This document shows positions 22,082 to 33,053 of a stretch of 64,000 nucleotides of DNA, one piece after another (positions within the stretch are counted from its first letter, which is position 1; each line of letters starts with the position of its first letter). This DNA comes from Symsagittifera roscoffensis (Eukaryota; Xenacoelomorpha; Acoela; Convolutidae). A model generated the notes under the pieces. That model saw only the letters and a program-made list of their open reading frames with translations. It was not told where the DNA came from and did not search any database. The translations under genes and the position numbers were made by a program. Location of the stretch: the NCBI RefSeq assembly GCF_963678635.1, contig NC_087070.1, forward strand, positions 30,594,390 to 30,658,389. Direction: 5' to 3'.

Positions 22082-22470
22082 CTAGAATTTAAAAAGAAGA
22101 AATGCTGAATATTTTGCATAAAACCCACACAAGTTATCAGTTTTTTGTAGTTTTCTGGAAACATTTTCGCCAATACTTTTTTGCTAGAAAGGAATAAGGT
22201 GTTCTTTTTCGACCCAGAGAATCAGCAAAGTAGTAAATTTTGTCCAGTCGAGCAATCATGATCCAGTGTTCTCCTCTATCATTGCTTGGAGCTGAGTTGA
22301 TAATTGCAAAAGAGTATTTTGTTTGTTGAGGTACTTTATCAGGGGGTTAATATCCCATGTACTTGAAGCCGAGCTCAGGAATTTTTTCAATAATTTGCAA
22401 AAGTGAAAATTTATCCATCTTTGCAATTGTTATCTGATATACATCTAAAAAGAAAGAAATAGATAGTTTG
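22082..22470 (-). pseudogene. Adenain-like cysteine protease (Polinton PRO), broken
   Basis: The minus strand encodes an adenovirus-type maturation protease remnant. The N-terminal part ends PELGFKYMGY and a TAA at about 22347. The same frame continues with a His motif (GEHWIMIARLD, about 22257-22290) and an Asp motif (YYFADSLG). A one-base shift then leads to the Cys motif (DNLCGFY, about 22121-22141), close to the C-terminal stop at 22082-22084. These His/Asp/Cys blocks have the spacing expected of the family. In active viruses the enzyme processes capsid proteins. The in-frame stop and the frameshift prevent a functional product. Confidence 0.75.
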
Positions 22471-22619
22471 ATAGTGTATTTCAGCATAAAAAAAACTAAA
22501 ATTAATGACTTACATGCATTTGGGTATTGAATCAACAAAGTCCCATACGCAAGTCTCATGATTTGGACAAAGGTTACTGAACACTGTTTTACAGTCTAGG
22601 TTGAAAAAAACTCTCATGT

Positions 22620-23323
22620 TTCCAAATTAACATCATTTATTGTTTACTTTTTCTGAAAATTTAGTTCTGAAGAGAGACAAAAAAGATAGTACAGAGACAA
22701 TAACAAAGAAAAATCCCAAAAAATCCCAAAAAAAATACTTCGAACTTGGTATTTGGTAACAACCATTTTCACAAATAAACAAATCAATGGCGAGCCTCCC
22801 ATAGAGTGAAAACGTTTTCCCTGTTCCTAAGGAAATTGTTATATCAGTGAACGGATGCATACCAAATGCATCAGGTATTTATTCCAAACTGTATCCATTA
22901 CAAGCAAGTATTCCTTTACTACTCACTGCTGACTTGTTGAATTCGTTCGATGTTGTTGACTTATGAGGATATAATCAATTCGCGTTGTAAGCCATTGTAT
23001 TGTAAAATAAACTTCTAATTGGAGAAAAGTGAATGTAGTCGATTGCTTACATAAGTTAAGTAAGGTTCTGTTTCCTCATCTGAATCATCCTCGGATTTTG
23101 CTTTATGTTCTGCTTTTTCTTTTTTGAAAGCATCGAACAATCTTTCCTTGAATAGTTGAAGCTTTAAACTAAAATGGATATCACTCATATCCAAGTACAG
23201 ATTAGGATCTGTCTTAAATTCAAACTCAATACTGCTTTTATCTATAGAAGTACTGGCGAATACTTCTTGTGTGTATGATGACATTTTTGTTTCCCAAACT
23301 GAGATTTTATCAAAATTCGCCAA
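22620..23323 (-). pseudogene. Capsid-type structural protein (F54H12.2-like), broken
   Basis: The N-terminal frame (23015-23323, Met start) has TSIDKSSIEFEFKTDPN and LDMSDIHFSLKLQLF, then an acidic linker. This is the beginning typical of the invertebrate family often labelled F54H12.2-like, which is found in Polinton/adintovirus elements and considered virion structural. The frame stops after LHSLFSN at 23015 and resumes with several stops. A later block reads GTGKTFSLYGRLAIDLFICE at about 22745-22830, and the remaining C-terminal half is absent. The long-range position, just upstream of the protease, matches Polinton gene order. Whether it corresponds to the major or minor capsid protein cannot be told from this fragment. 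Confidence 0.6.
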
Positions 23324-23369
23324 AGAAGAATTTTAAAAGCCACTTACCGAAAATGATTTTGATTTAAAC

Positions 23370-23700
23370 TCATTTTAAAATGTTGAAAAGGACTACTCGA
23401 GAGCGACTGGTTTTCGAACGATTTTTTTGAAAAATTGATCTAGTTCTACACTTGGATTTCTTTTTTCCACCTCCCAATTGTTTCCGAACTGTTTTTGTTC
23501 CCACATCTCTTGCAAATGTTTTGAGTTTTTTGCGTCCAATAAGAATCTGCTCCAATTCTTTTTTCAGCTGGGACTAAATCTTTTTTAATGAAGGAGATTG
23601 CAGTTCTCCAAAGAGTTTGGGCAATAGCTCCAAAACCTCTTCCACGTTGTCTTGCATATCCTCAAAAAATAGGCTGAAATTTGAGCAACCATTTCGTATG
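23370..23700 (-). pseudogene. Small basic structural-type gene remnant
   Basis: A minus-strand reading starts near 23660 with GRGFGAIAQTLWRTAISFIK and continues through a Lys/Arg-rich tail (23370-23555). Small proteins with a Gly-rich hydrophobic stretch followed by basic residues usually sit between the two capsid-type genes of Polintons. There is at least one frame change near 23560. Assignment is by position and composition only. Confidence 0.4.
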
Positions 23701-23719
23701 AAGTTTAAATCAAAAATGA

Positions 23720-24445
23720 TTATTCGATATCATGCGGAATAAGTGAACAACTCGGTGACACAAAAGGAATTTTTCGCCTGTAATATCTCTTAGTTCTATC
23801 TTGATACTATGGAAAGAGTTTTTTAACAGTTTTTTAAACTGTAAATTACCAAAGGACTGTTATTTTATGTGCTGTTCTGTCGAAATTATGTCTCCACTTT
23901 TTATTTTGGAAACGAAAGGAATACAATGCAATAAAAGAATTTTTGTATCACCGACTGTTTTATATTCTATAATATCACTATATGTCATCGAAGAATGTAT
24001 TTTCAAAATGTCATAAGAATACTGAGGATAATGTGAACCTTATCCTTTCATGATAACCCCTGTTTGATTTTGTTCTAAATCACAACCAAAAATGTGATAC
24101 AAGTCAGAACTTTGAATAATAAACACTGATTGATTCTCAGATAAATGAACAGCAATCTTTTGTGAAATTTTATCTTCACACTGATACATAGATTCCGTTA
24201 CATTCAAATGCCTGAGCACCTAAACATTCTCGGTTGTTCATGGCTACAACTACATCAGCAATACTTGGATACACTCCTGGTTCAATATGCATCGGTTCAA
24301 TCTTTCTTTTCTCCTCAGGACTTTCTGTACCATCTACGAATGTAAACTTTACCTCAGTAACATTTTGGTACAAAGAAGGGTATGATATTTCTGAAATGGC
24401 AAACTCCCATTCTCTTTTCAAATGTATTTGCTCGGGTGGAAAAAA
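23720..24445 (-). pseudogene. Second structural-type gene of the Polinton, broken
   Basis: A minus-strand frame starts with KREWEFAISEISYPSLYQNV near 24410 and runs to a stop at 24176. It resumes in the next segments with QSVFIIQSSDL...IFGCDLEQNQTG (about 24060-24140) and LKNSFHSIKIELRDITGEK (about 23780-23830). The gene lies immediately downstream of the integrase and upstream of the small basic gene, which fits the capsid/minor-capsid region of Polinton-like elements. No enzymatic motif is present. I recognise the family as one that accompanies F54H12.2-like genes but cannot assign it a precise structural role. Confidence 0.5.
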
Positions 24446-24479
24446 AAATCCATGACAACTGATCGATAGAAATTACGTT

Positions 24480-25627
24480 TAAAAATGATTTACCTTTAAT
24501 CTGAACAGTTTTCCAGCTCTTTTTCAAAAATTTTTCCCAGACTTTTATCTTTTTTGAGATCTTTGATGATGTATGTAGGAGGTTTTTTTGTAGACATTGC
24601 CGAAGTTTCGAAAGTTTCATCTGTATTTTGTGGTTTGTATCCCTTTCGAAACGGAATATCATTCTTTGAAATTCTGACTCTATCTATGGAGGTTTTTTGT
24701 ACAGTATTGAGAGGAAATCAGTATTCTTGACATCTCTAAGTTATTTCCCAATAGATCTTTTGACGCGACAATTCACTGAAGACACTAATTGAGGTAACTT
24801 GTGAACGAATTTTTCACCATGATTTTCTATGTAGCGGCGGTAATGTATGTGTTTAAATGATTGAATGGCTCTCTGCGAATGCAGTTTTTGTTTCACTCAT
24901 TGTTGAGTAAACTTCAATACCTTTCTCCTTGGAAAATTTTTTGAAAGTTCTCCCATGTTCTGTACTTTTATCAACCCAAAGTTTTTCAGGAGTGTTTTTT
25001 TTCGAGAAATCACTTTTTTGAAATCTTGCAAAGTGTTTTTGGCATATTTTGTTTTCATTGTTTGAACTCTGACAAATCGCAAAAAAACATCAACGGCAAC
25101 CAACAAATATTTGACTCCAGTATTTTGACTTGTTGTTTGTCCACATAAGCCAAGTTCATACGCCAAAATTCATTAATGTATTTTTAAAAAGCTTGAAATC
25201 CTCTGAAACGTCTGATTGGAGGACCAAATTTTGTTCATGATGTCTTGGTTTGTAAAAGTTGTTGTACTTTGTTCTTTGACATACCGCTTGCTTTACTCAA
25301 GTTTCGCAAAAATTCGTACGCAGCTCTACCCCTAGAATACAATCTGTTATTACTTACCTGTTCAGATTTTGAAAGGGATCCAAGTTCCTCTGTCTTTCGC
25401 TTTCGCATTCTTGTTGATAACAAGTTTAGGTGGAGATTGAGTTGCTTCCAAAATGGTAAAATAAATATCTGGAAAGTCGGTATTTTTTTGTTTAGTGCAC
25501 ACACAAAGTCTACAATAGGTTCTTTTGTGTCTCGATTATCTATTATGACATTTTTTGACTGATTTAGTTTAATTCTAGGAGAATTCAAAATTAAATCAAT
25601 AAAATGCGTATTGTTACTTGTTTTCAA
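24480..25627 (-). pseudogene. Retroviral-type (rve) integrase of the Polinton, broken
   Basis: The N-terminal part (25235-25627) ends in a helical block, RAAYEFLRNLSKASGMSKNK, typical of the region before the core. The core follows: WRMNLAYVD (about 25150), GVKYLLVAVDVFLRFVRVQT, then in a shifted frame the LWVDKST block (about 24975-24990) and SETKTAFAERAIQSFK (about 24870-24900). These are the three acidic blocks of a DDE integrase. The first Asp reads Asn (MNL). A C-terminal SH3-like end is recognisable at about 24500-24660. Stops lie at about 25225 and 25190, with frameshifts near 25140 and 24985. The intact enzyme would insert the element and leave short duplications. Confidence 0.75.
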
Positions 25628-25849
25628 CCTCGCTTTTACAGCACTGTAAGTACAGTCAAAAATATTGTGGTATAATCTCCTCTTTTTCTTGCTTTTGTTC
25701 TAGTTTTTTTTGGAAGCGTACTTTGTGACTGATAAACTGAGTAAGGAACTAGAACAAACTGGTCCATAATATTTCAATCATTTAACGACAAAAGGAGTGA
25801 TAAGAGATAATAACTGTAAGCCTTTAGGCGAGCTTTAAATAGTTCTCCT

Positions 25850-26600
25850 TTCATGCAGTGAAGTTCTTCTTCGTGTGAGTTCTGATAGTTCTCTTCATTA
25901 TTTTACTACGTCCTCTTTTCGGAGATCCTGTAGCTAGCCTCCTAGCAAACTTACTAGCCATTCGCCGAGGAGCTGAGAGCTGAATGAAATTTTTTGGACA
26001 AAGGAGGAAGTCTTTGGTAAAATGTTTGAAACTTTGGGAGTATAGAGACGTATTGTATGCTCATCATCCAAAAGCTTTGTTTCTGTTCCTGCTGATAAAT
26101 ATAATGTTGAAAGAGTTGAACCGCGTTTTGTGGAATATCTAAGTGCATCAACTGTTTTCGGAATTAAATCAATGATTAAACGATCATATGGAATAGATGT
26201 TGCATCTTGATACCACTCTTTCTTTTGTGATCTTAGACCTATTTGTTGACTTAATGAATTGATTTGTAAAACATCTATTGGTGATTTGAACCAGATTACA
26301 TGTGTATTTTGTAACTCAACAACTGTTCCCAATTTGCTTTGATGAAACGTATTATGCCTAATATATAATGTTTTCAGTCCCCTGTGTCTTCCAGCAGTAG
26401 CAATTTTTACAAATTGCTAAGAGTTTGAAAATTTTTCACAAGAGTCTTTAAATATTAACAGGTATTTTGTTTTAGTATTGGCAAGGCTTTCAATCAGTTC
26501 AAAATCAACTCCTTGGATAAGTTTAAGGCTTTTTCTTTGCATTTGTCCATAAAGAGGCTGGAAAACTTGATAAAAATAAAAAAATCGTCAAATTTTGGTT
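25850..26600 (-). pseudogene. FtsK/A32-type packaging ATPase of the Polinton, broken
   Basis: The open part (25934-26332) encodes LQNTHVIWFKSPIDVLQINS and WYQDATSIPYDRLIIDL, the C-terminal core of the virus genome-packaging ATPase family. Upstream in the same frame are TAGRHRGLKTLYIRHN (sensor region), an in-frame TAG at about 26417, and a Walker-B-like block KYLLIFKDSC at about 26435-26465. That block has Lys where the family normally has the first Asp. A Walker A loop could not be found upstream. The C-terminus runs to about 25850 with a basic tail. The intact protein would pump DNA into capsids; this copy cannot. Confidence 0.7.
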
Positions 26601-26820
26601 GAAATGTACCATTTTTTTAACCAATCAAAAATAAAATGCGATTTTCTTCTGACCAACTACCGAAATAAAAACTCGTTCTTTTGTAGAATTTATTTTTTTC
26701 ATAGTTTTGGAGAAGGTAAAATATAACTGACTGTACTTGATAACACTGCTACCCAAACTGTTGTTTCTTCACATGTAGTGGATAACATTATTCGAACGAT
26801 TGCACAAGCTAGTATTGAAA

Positions 26821-27018
26821 CTATGACGAATAATTGGCACAGAAAACTAAAAAAGATCTATTACACGTACGTCCAAAAAACTTCCAAGATTTTTGTTCAT
26901 GATTCTCCTCATCAAAAACAAAATTTCCTAAGTTTAATTGCTTGTTAATTTCATCACCCGTCTCAACTTTGGAATGAAAAAATGGAAAAGGTGTTTTTTG
27001 TTTTATTTTCAAAAACAC
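26821..27018 (-). pseudogene. Small Polinton accessory gene remnant
   Basis: The minus-strand frame contains ETGDEINKQLNLGNFVFDEE and WKFFGRTCNRSFLVF, then stops. The continuation at 26700-26820 is hydrophobic but broken. It looks like a small membrane-anchored protein often seen beside the ATPase in such elements. Function unknown. Confidence 0.4.
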
Positions 27019-27099
27019 AAGTTAAAAAATGATTTAAATGGTTCACAATTTTTAAAAAAAATATTGAGTCGTTATTCCGTATGCAAATGCTTTCTTTGT

Positions 27100-28300
27100 G
27101 CACATTTAACTGTTTTTGCATGACATAATGAGCAGTTGCTACACCTCCAATGATGTTCTTCATCTTTGAAGTTCAGATTCTGAATTTTTTTGGCATGCTT
27201 AGTCATCCAATTTTGTAACCTTTACATTTTTACATTTTTCATTACCTTTTGCAAAATCAACATTTCCGGAGCTTTTAGTTTTTTCAATATTTTTTCAAGC
27301 TCAGTATACTTTTCATAACCACTGTTCCAATTGATTCCATGAAGATGCTTCGTACACCAAGCAGATTGAGATGCTGCTTTGAACTTTTTGTGAGGAAGAA
27401 AGGAATATCCCCCAGTTTGTCCATTTTTCGAAACTCCTAACTATTATTTACGTATCTATTTTCACTATTTTGTTTTCATTACACTCAATATCCAAAATAA
27501 CCAAGCTCTTTGTTAACTGGTTTTTGTGGAGTCTTTTATTTTAAATGGCTAACAATCGAGCAATGCATATACTGTTGATGCAAATATTTTAACAGATAAA
27601 CAGAGAAGCACCAGTCACCTGACCAATGAAACAAGAACTAGAAAATCTTGGTAAAACATAACAATCACCAGGTCCCTTATGCGTAGTAGACTTCACAGAT
27701 CTATCTGCATCATGCAAAATTGCAGGAAGTTCGACGATTTTTGAATTTCCAAAAAATAATCCATAGAGGAATTTCAAATTTATGTTTGGGTCAAAAACAA
27801 AACAGGCAGAAAGAAAGAAAATTTTCTTTTTGTATTTGATGAAAATTCATTCTTAATCAAATCAAAATTTCTGAGAATTTCATTCAATTTCTGAACGTTC
27901 ATTTTCTACAGTGGATTTGTCAATAATGATACGAATGCACTGTGATGATAAGTTTTTTTGAATGTTTCTGCATAAGACAAATAAGACAAAACGGAAGGGA
28001 TAAAATCAACCAGTTTTTCATACTCCTCTTTTTCCAGATGATTTTTTTGATTGTTTTTCTAAGTGTTTATTTCCCAATGATATGCTATTTTGTTAATATC
28101 TGAACGATAAGTTAGAAACATTTTACGTCTTCCATTATGTAATGGCCACTCAAATTGAGAAATTTGAGATTCTGTTTCAATATCTTGCAATTTTAGTAAA
28201 ATTTAAGATTCCAAAATTGCTGGCGAAAACTTCTGGGACTTTTCGTAAAAGATGGTATGAAAAAGTCTCAATTTATTTTGAAGCTTCAAAATAACATTTT
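27100..28300 (-). pseudogene. Degenerate minus-strand coding remnants of the Polinton
   Basis: Fragments include GGYSFLPHKKFKAASQSAWC and HLHGINWNSGYEKY (about 27300-27425), a short Cys/His-rich block at 27120-27170, and SQFEWPLHNGRRKMFLTYRS (about 28100-28180). The first recalls a nuclease-like accessory protein of large DNA transposons, but I cannot name it with confidence. All pieces are interrupted. The region lies between the minus-strand structural genes and the plus-strand polymerase. Confidence 0.4.
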
Positions 28301-28439
28301 TGGGAAAACCAATGTTCCAACTCATACTGCTCAGCTCAGAAAAGTTTTATAAGTTTGGAGATGTGCAATTTCTCGATATAATCAGGTCTTTGGGTGGGGC
28401 AACTATTCTGGACTCTTTCCTCAAATACAATTTCTCGAT

Positions 28440-29614
28440 ATAACGAATTCTCTGGGTTTGACAAACAATAAGCATTGAAAAACCTTCAAGTCAAGACTGT
28501 GCCTCAATCTGGTTTGAATAATTACAGTTACTTTACGAGAGACTTGGAAGAAAAACAAAATGACTGCGGTCAAAGACTTTTGCAGCGTTACAATTACAAG
28601 AAAGCAGTTGCAACCCTGGAAGCAATGCAAAAAATGTTTCAGTTTTATCAGAATAAGGGGATAGATATGTTAAAACTTGGATGTACTCCTCCAAATCTAG
28701 CAAACATATCTCCACACAAATCTTCAAATTACAAGTTTTGTTCATTTTTCGACAGTGATAAAGATTTTCGTTGGAATTGATGCAAGTCAGCTTTACCCTT
28801 TCTCAATGTGTCAAGATATGCCAACATGACTATGCACGAGATGGGAGTTTGACACTGATATGCAGATGTTTAAAGCTAGACATAATCGATTTTGCAGCTT
28901 TGAAAATATGGTCATGTCTTTTTACCAGGAAACAAGGCCAGAATGTAAATTTGAAAGTTTTTTCAGATCTGGAAAACAGAAGAAAATTGACAGTTTTTTT
29001 GTGGATGGTTTTTTTTTGTGATCACTGTAAAACATTGCTGGAAGCAATGGGATGTTACTACAAATTCCGTTCTTGTCAACAAGCTCCACCGTGTTTAAAA
29101 GATCAGGATATTGAACGAGGTTATAAGAAGAGAGAGATGGATGATATAAGACGGGAATACATATAAGAGAAACCCATCACTAATGGTTTTCTCAAACTTC
29201 AGCATTCAAAGCTTAGAATGTTGGAACTCTACTGTAACTTCTTTGACAAGTTCTGTGATATAAATAAATTTGAAGAGTTGGAGATGGACATAGACTCAAT
29301 TTACTTAGCACTTGCGGATGAATTTTTGTCTAACTGTTTCCAGCCAGAGAAAAAGAGACATTTGGGAAAAATTGAGGGAAACTGACTGCAGAGACTCTTT
29401 CTAAGCAGATCCGAAATCTAATTTCTTCGCTCAAACGTGTTGCAGTATCCATAAAAAAAAATAAGTCGGAGCCAGTACTTTTCAAAGAAGAATTTAGATG
29501 AACAGAAATGCTATGCTTATGTAGCAAAAATTATTGCTGCTATGACAAGAAGTCAGATAAATTCAAATTTAGCAGCAAAGGATAAAAAAAAACGAGTTCT
29601 AGAAGATTGTGGAG
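28440..29614 (+). pseudogene. Protein-primed-type DNA polymerase B (Polinton), broken, runs into gap
   Basis: The plus strand encodes the palm region of a family B polymerase. A block GIDMLKLGCTPPNLANI (about 28660-28715) is followed by the motif II segment GIDASQLYPFSM (28773-28808) and, further on, the motif III segment at 29284-29313. That segment reads MDIDSIYLAL where the family has a D-T-D-S core. A TGA interrupts just after motif II, frames change repeatedly, and the stretch between the REYI block (about 29160) and motif III is much shorter than in intact enzymes, which implies a deletion. The C-terminal tail (about 29470-29612: CLCSKNYCCYDKKSDKFKFS in one frame) is cut by the N run. 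A second copy of this tail lies at 63262-63560. Confidence 0.75.
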
Positions 29615-29814
29615 NNNNNNNNNNNNNNNNNNNNNNNNNNNNNNNNNNNNNNNNNNNNNNNNNNNNNNNNNNNNNNNNNNNNNNNNNNNNNNNNNNNNNN
29701 NNNNNNNNNNNNNNNNNNNNNNNNNNNNNNNNNNNNNNNNNNNNNNNNNNNNNNNNNNNNNNNNNNNNNNNNNNNNNNNNNNNNNNNNNNNNNNNNNNNN
29801 NNNNNNNNNNNNNN
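29615..29814. other. Assembly gap, 200 N
   Basis: Exactly 200 consecutive N. The round number suggests a placeholder and not a measured length. It removes the right end of the polymerase gene and possibly the terminus of the Polinton. Confidence 0.99.
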
Positions 29815-31990
29815 ATACGTGTTTATATAACTCTCACATTTACCTTTATAATTGCCATGAAAGTATAATAAAATTATGCGTAAGCCAGACTCGATTGAAT
29901 AAATCTTATTTGTTGATTTGTAAATTGATATGATACAGCACGTTTTTCTAACCCCCGAGTTATATAAGCAAAATTTCAAGTTTGTCAAAAAAATGTCTAT
30001 GGTCATAAAATTATTAGTTACCAAGATAACATTTTGACTCCTGCCCTCCCCCGGGTTACAGCTATGCAGACACCTAGTACTTACTACCTTAAGAAATCAG
30101 ACCGTTCAAATCTTGCAAGAAATTTAAAAAGACATGATTTTTACAGAAACACCAACCAGTATCAATTGACAGATCACCCTGATGTTTCAAAAATTATAAA
30201 CTTTTTCTTAGTGAGCTTTTTAATAAATAGTTAGAAAACTGGTTGCATCATAAAAATGCTGGTAAAAATCCAAACAATTCTTTCCCATCTTTTTTTTTGG
30301 TGAAAGTTAACCGAAACGAGTTTGAGAATTTAGTTTCAGATCACTTTGTCCGGTTAGTTTGAAAGAGCACTATAGCAGCTTGTTCAGCACGAAATACAGT
30401 GGAAATTCATTAAAAGCCAAAAAACATTAATCCAAGTAAAGTTTTATATCAGTAAAGTTCGGCAATTTTTTGCTGCTTTTGCGAAAATTGGCTTTAATAA
30501 CCTAAATTTTAGTTGAATGTGAGAGGATGATTAAAAAAACGTGTACTGAGAACACCATGTAGCAAAATGTTTCATTATTTTTAATGGTCCTTGAAAATCT
30601 ATGAAATGTAGTTGTTCCCATTAACAAACTGATTAATGAACCAAAGAGAAAAGAACCAGGTACTTTCTTCAATATTAATGAAAACTCATTCTCCAAAAAA
30701 AGTCAACATACCACTCAATTGTATCATTTGCACGAAGAAACTCGATAGCATTAATTTGATAACATTAAAAAAAACAGATTTGGTTTTGACAAAAGTGAAT
30801 TGTTTAGCAATTATTTTTTAATTTTCTGGGACGCAACTACTTCTTAAATTTAACTAACATTATCCAGCGATGAATGCAATTTTGCAGGAAAGAGTATCAA
30901 AAAACTATGGACGGGTATCTCCTAGCCCTCCCCCAATCTGAGTCTGCAATGAGCTCACAGTTTTTCAGTTTGTTTTGGTAGTGTAGATATTATTAGTGGG
31001 TGGAGACGGGGGGCGTAAGGGTTAAAATTGAGCGCTCTTAACAAAAAAATATATCCTCAAAAGAAAATATGAATTGAATTTCAGTGCCTGCTGTCCGAAA
31101 AATATCTACAAACAATAATCCATCTGATTGTAGAGGACACCTCACTACCCTTTTGTTCTCTATTTTTGCTCTTGTGCTCGCAGTCGACAACTACTTCATT
31201 TTCTCCACATACATGGACAACGACAAGTCTGCTACTTGAATAGAATAACAAAACAGCGTTTCAGTTTTGTACAAAATTTTAAGCTAACTTGGGGTCCCGG
31301 CATATAATTTGGTACAACACGTTTGATATACACCAAGTCAACATCCGTCCCCCAAATCCGGGAAGGTTTTAACTTGATCCGTTTTTCTGTATGAATTATT
31401 AATTCATCTTAACTCGAATTATTAATTCATCTTTTTTTGTCGTAGAGTCATTTCGGCTTCATTTTCGGGATCAAGACTTGGATGAAGTCTACGAGAAATA
31501 GTTTAAAGCAATAAATACAATCAAAATTCTTTATAGAGATTCTATTCGGCTCTTCTTTCATTGCAAGTTCTATAAATGCTTTATGAATTGAAAACTGGTG
31601 AAGTAATGCCACTTAGGCAAAGTTAAGAAGTTGATGGGGCTCCAAAAATCCCACGTAATCTTAAAAAAAAACATGGTGCTGAATCCGCCTAAAAAAGTTG
31701 TAGACTCGGTCGATCAATAATGGGATCTCTTAAGTTATTCAAAAAGTACAAACAATTTGAAACAGAATTTCCAAGGAGAATCTTGCAAACAAACACAAAA
31801 AGCGACAGAAAAACACTTGGGAAACTAAATGTGTATATAATTAGCAAAACGCAGTTTTACTTCATATTATCAGTGCCAAACGACGTGAGTTAATTTCGAC
31901 CTTCTTTGACATTCTGCGCTTGGCTGAAAGGCAATTGACAGGCTATAACCTAACTTGTGCTTGTGTATACTGCTCTAATCGATATGTTTT
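29815..31990. other. No gene recognised
   Basis: AT-rich sequence right of the gap. Short frames (for example 30034-30234) have no recognised similarity. A GC-richer patch around 30890-31020 shows no gene. It may contain the outer part of the Polinton, but nothing proves it. Confidence 0.4.
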
Positions 31991-33053
31991 TGTTCCGACT
32001 TTCGATATGAAAGTAACGGAATATTTGTGCTCGGGGTGGGTTTTTTTTTTCTTCAGACAAATTTCGACTTTTTAACTAGCCCTTTTTGACGGAATTTTTT
32101 TATATCATTCAAAAAGCATTGTTGTCCTGAGCTTAAATTTGAAACGATATTTCACCTGTGATCATTTTTCGTAAAGTTATGAGGGTTTAAAGATTGCCAT
32201 TTTGACCAATTTGGGACAATTAACGCGCGATATAATTCGCGCTATTAACGCGTAAGCGGAGGTTTAGTCCGTCTTATAAATCGTTCCAAATTGGTTGAAT
32301 GAAGCTTATTTGTCATAATTGATTTGTTACAAGAAACGAAATCTATCTTTTTGTTCCGACTTTCGATACGAAAGTAACGGAATATTTGTGCTCGGGGTGG
32401 GTTTTTTTTTCTTCAGACAAATTTCGACTTTTTAACTAGTCATTTTTGACGGAATTTTTTTATATCATTCAAAAGGTATTGTTGTCCTGAGCTCAAATTT
32501 GAAAAGATATTTCACCTGTGATCATTTTTTGTAAAGTTATGGGGGTTTAAAGATTGCCATTTTGGCCAATTTGGGACAATTAACGCGCGATATATTTCGC
32601 GCTATTAACGCGTAAGCGGAGAGTTAATCCGTCTTAAAATCGTTCCAAATTGATTAAAAGAAGCTGATTTGCCACAATTGATTGGTTACAAGGAGCTAAA
32701 TCTATCTTTTTGTACTTTAAATGGCGTGTGGGGGGATAATTTTCAAAAAAAATTTCAAATTAAAAAAAAAAATTTTAAAATTTTATTACATTTAATTTTT
32801 TAATGTTATTACTGCTCCATAAAACCTTAAAAGGCAGTCGGAACATTCAGGGCTTCGCCCTGATACGAGCAGTCTTGTTGTACTTTATATGGCGTGTGGT
32901 GGGATGATTTTCATAAAAAATTTCAAATTTAAGAAAAAAAATTTTCATTTTTTTTTATTTCATTTAATTTTTTGAATGTTATTACTGCTGCTCCATAAAC
33001 CTTAAAAGGCAGTCGGAACATTCAGGGCTTCGCCTTGATACGAGCATTCTTGT
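31991..33053 (+). repeat. Helentron-like element (subfamily 1) interrupted by a nested copy
   Basis: The outer copy starts TGTTCCGACTTTCG at 31991 and runs to ATCTATCTTTT at 32351. It resumes at 32879 with TGTACTTTATATGGCG and ends ...CGAGCATTCTTGT at 33053. Removing the inner copy (32352-32878) restores ATCTATCTTTTTGTACTTTA, which is exactly the uninterrupted sequence found at 32699 and elsewhere. The insertion is therefore between two Ts, without target duplication. Confidence 0.9.
32352..32878 (+). repeat. Helentron-like element (subfamily 1), complete 527-bp copy
   Basis: Best-defined copy. The 5' end TGTTCCGACT is followed at once by the palindrome CTTTCGATACGAAAG. Near the 3' end AGTCGGAACA repeats the 5' end in inverted form. 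Then come the hairpin CAGGGC-TTC-GCCCTG and the end GAGCAGTCTTGT. Asymmetric terminal inverted repeats, a 3' hairpin and T|T insertion are the hallmarks of Helitron2/Helentron non-autonomous elements (DINE-1/HINE type). There is no coding capacity. Confidence 0.85.

Larger units (their letters stand above)
22082..29614. mobile_element. Decayed Polinton/Maverick (adintovirus-like) element
   Basis: Seven kilobases carry the Polinton gene set. The minus strand holds, in transcription order, a packaging ATPase, an rve integrase, a structural-type gene, a small structural gene, a capsid-type gene and an adenain-like protease. The plus strand holds DNA polymerase B. The two gene blocks are divergent. 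Every reading frame has stops or frameshifts, so the copy is inactive. Terminal inverted repeats were not found: the left end fades at about 22080 and the right end is hidden by the assembly gap. Polintons are normally 15-20 kb, so parts are missing. Family assignment rests on motifs and gene order; no database search was made. Confidence 0.8.

Noticed and set aside
29542-30024. Open frames crossing the N run on both strands
   Set aside because: They are open only because N cannot encode a stop.
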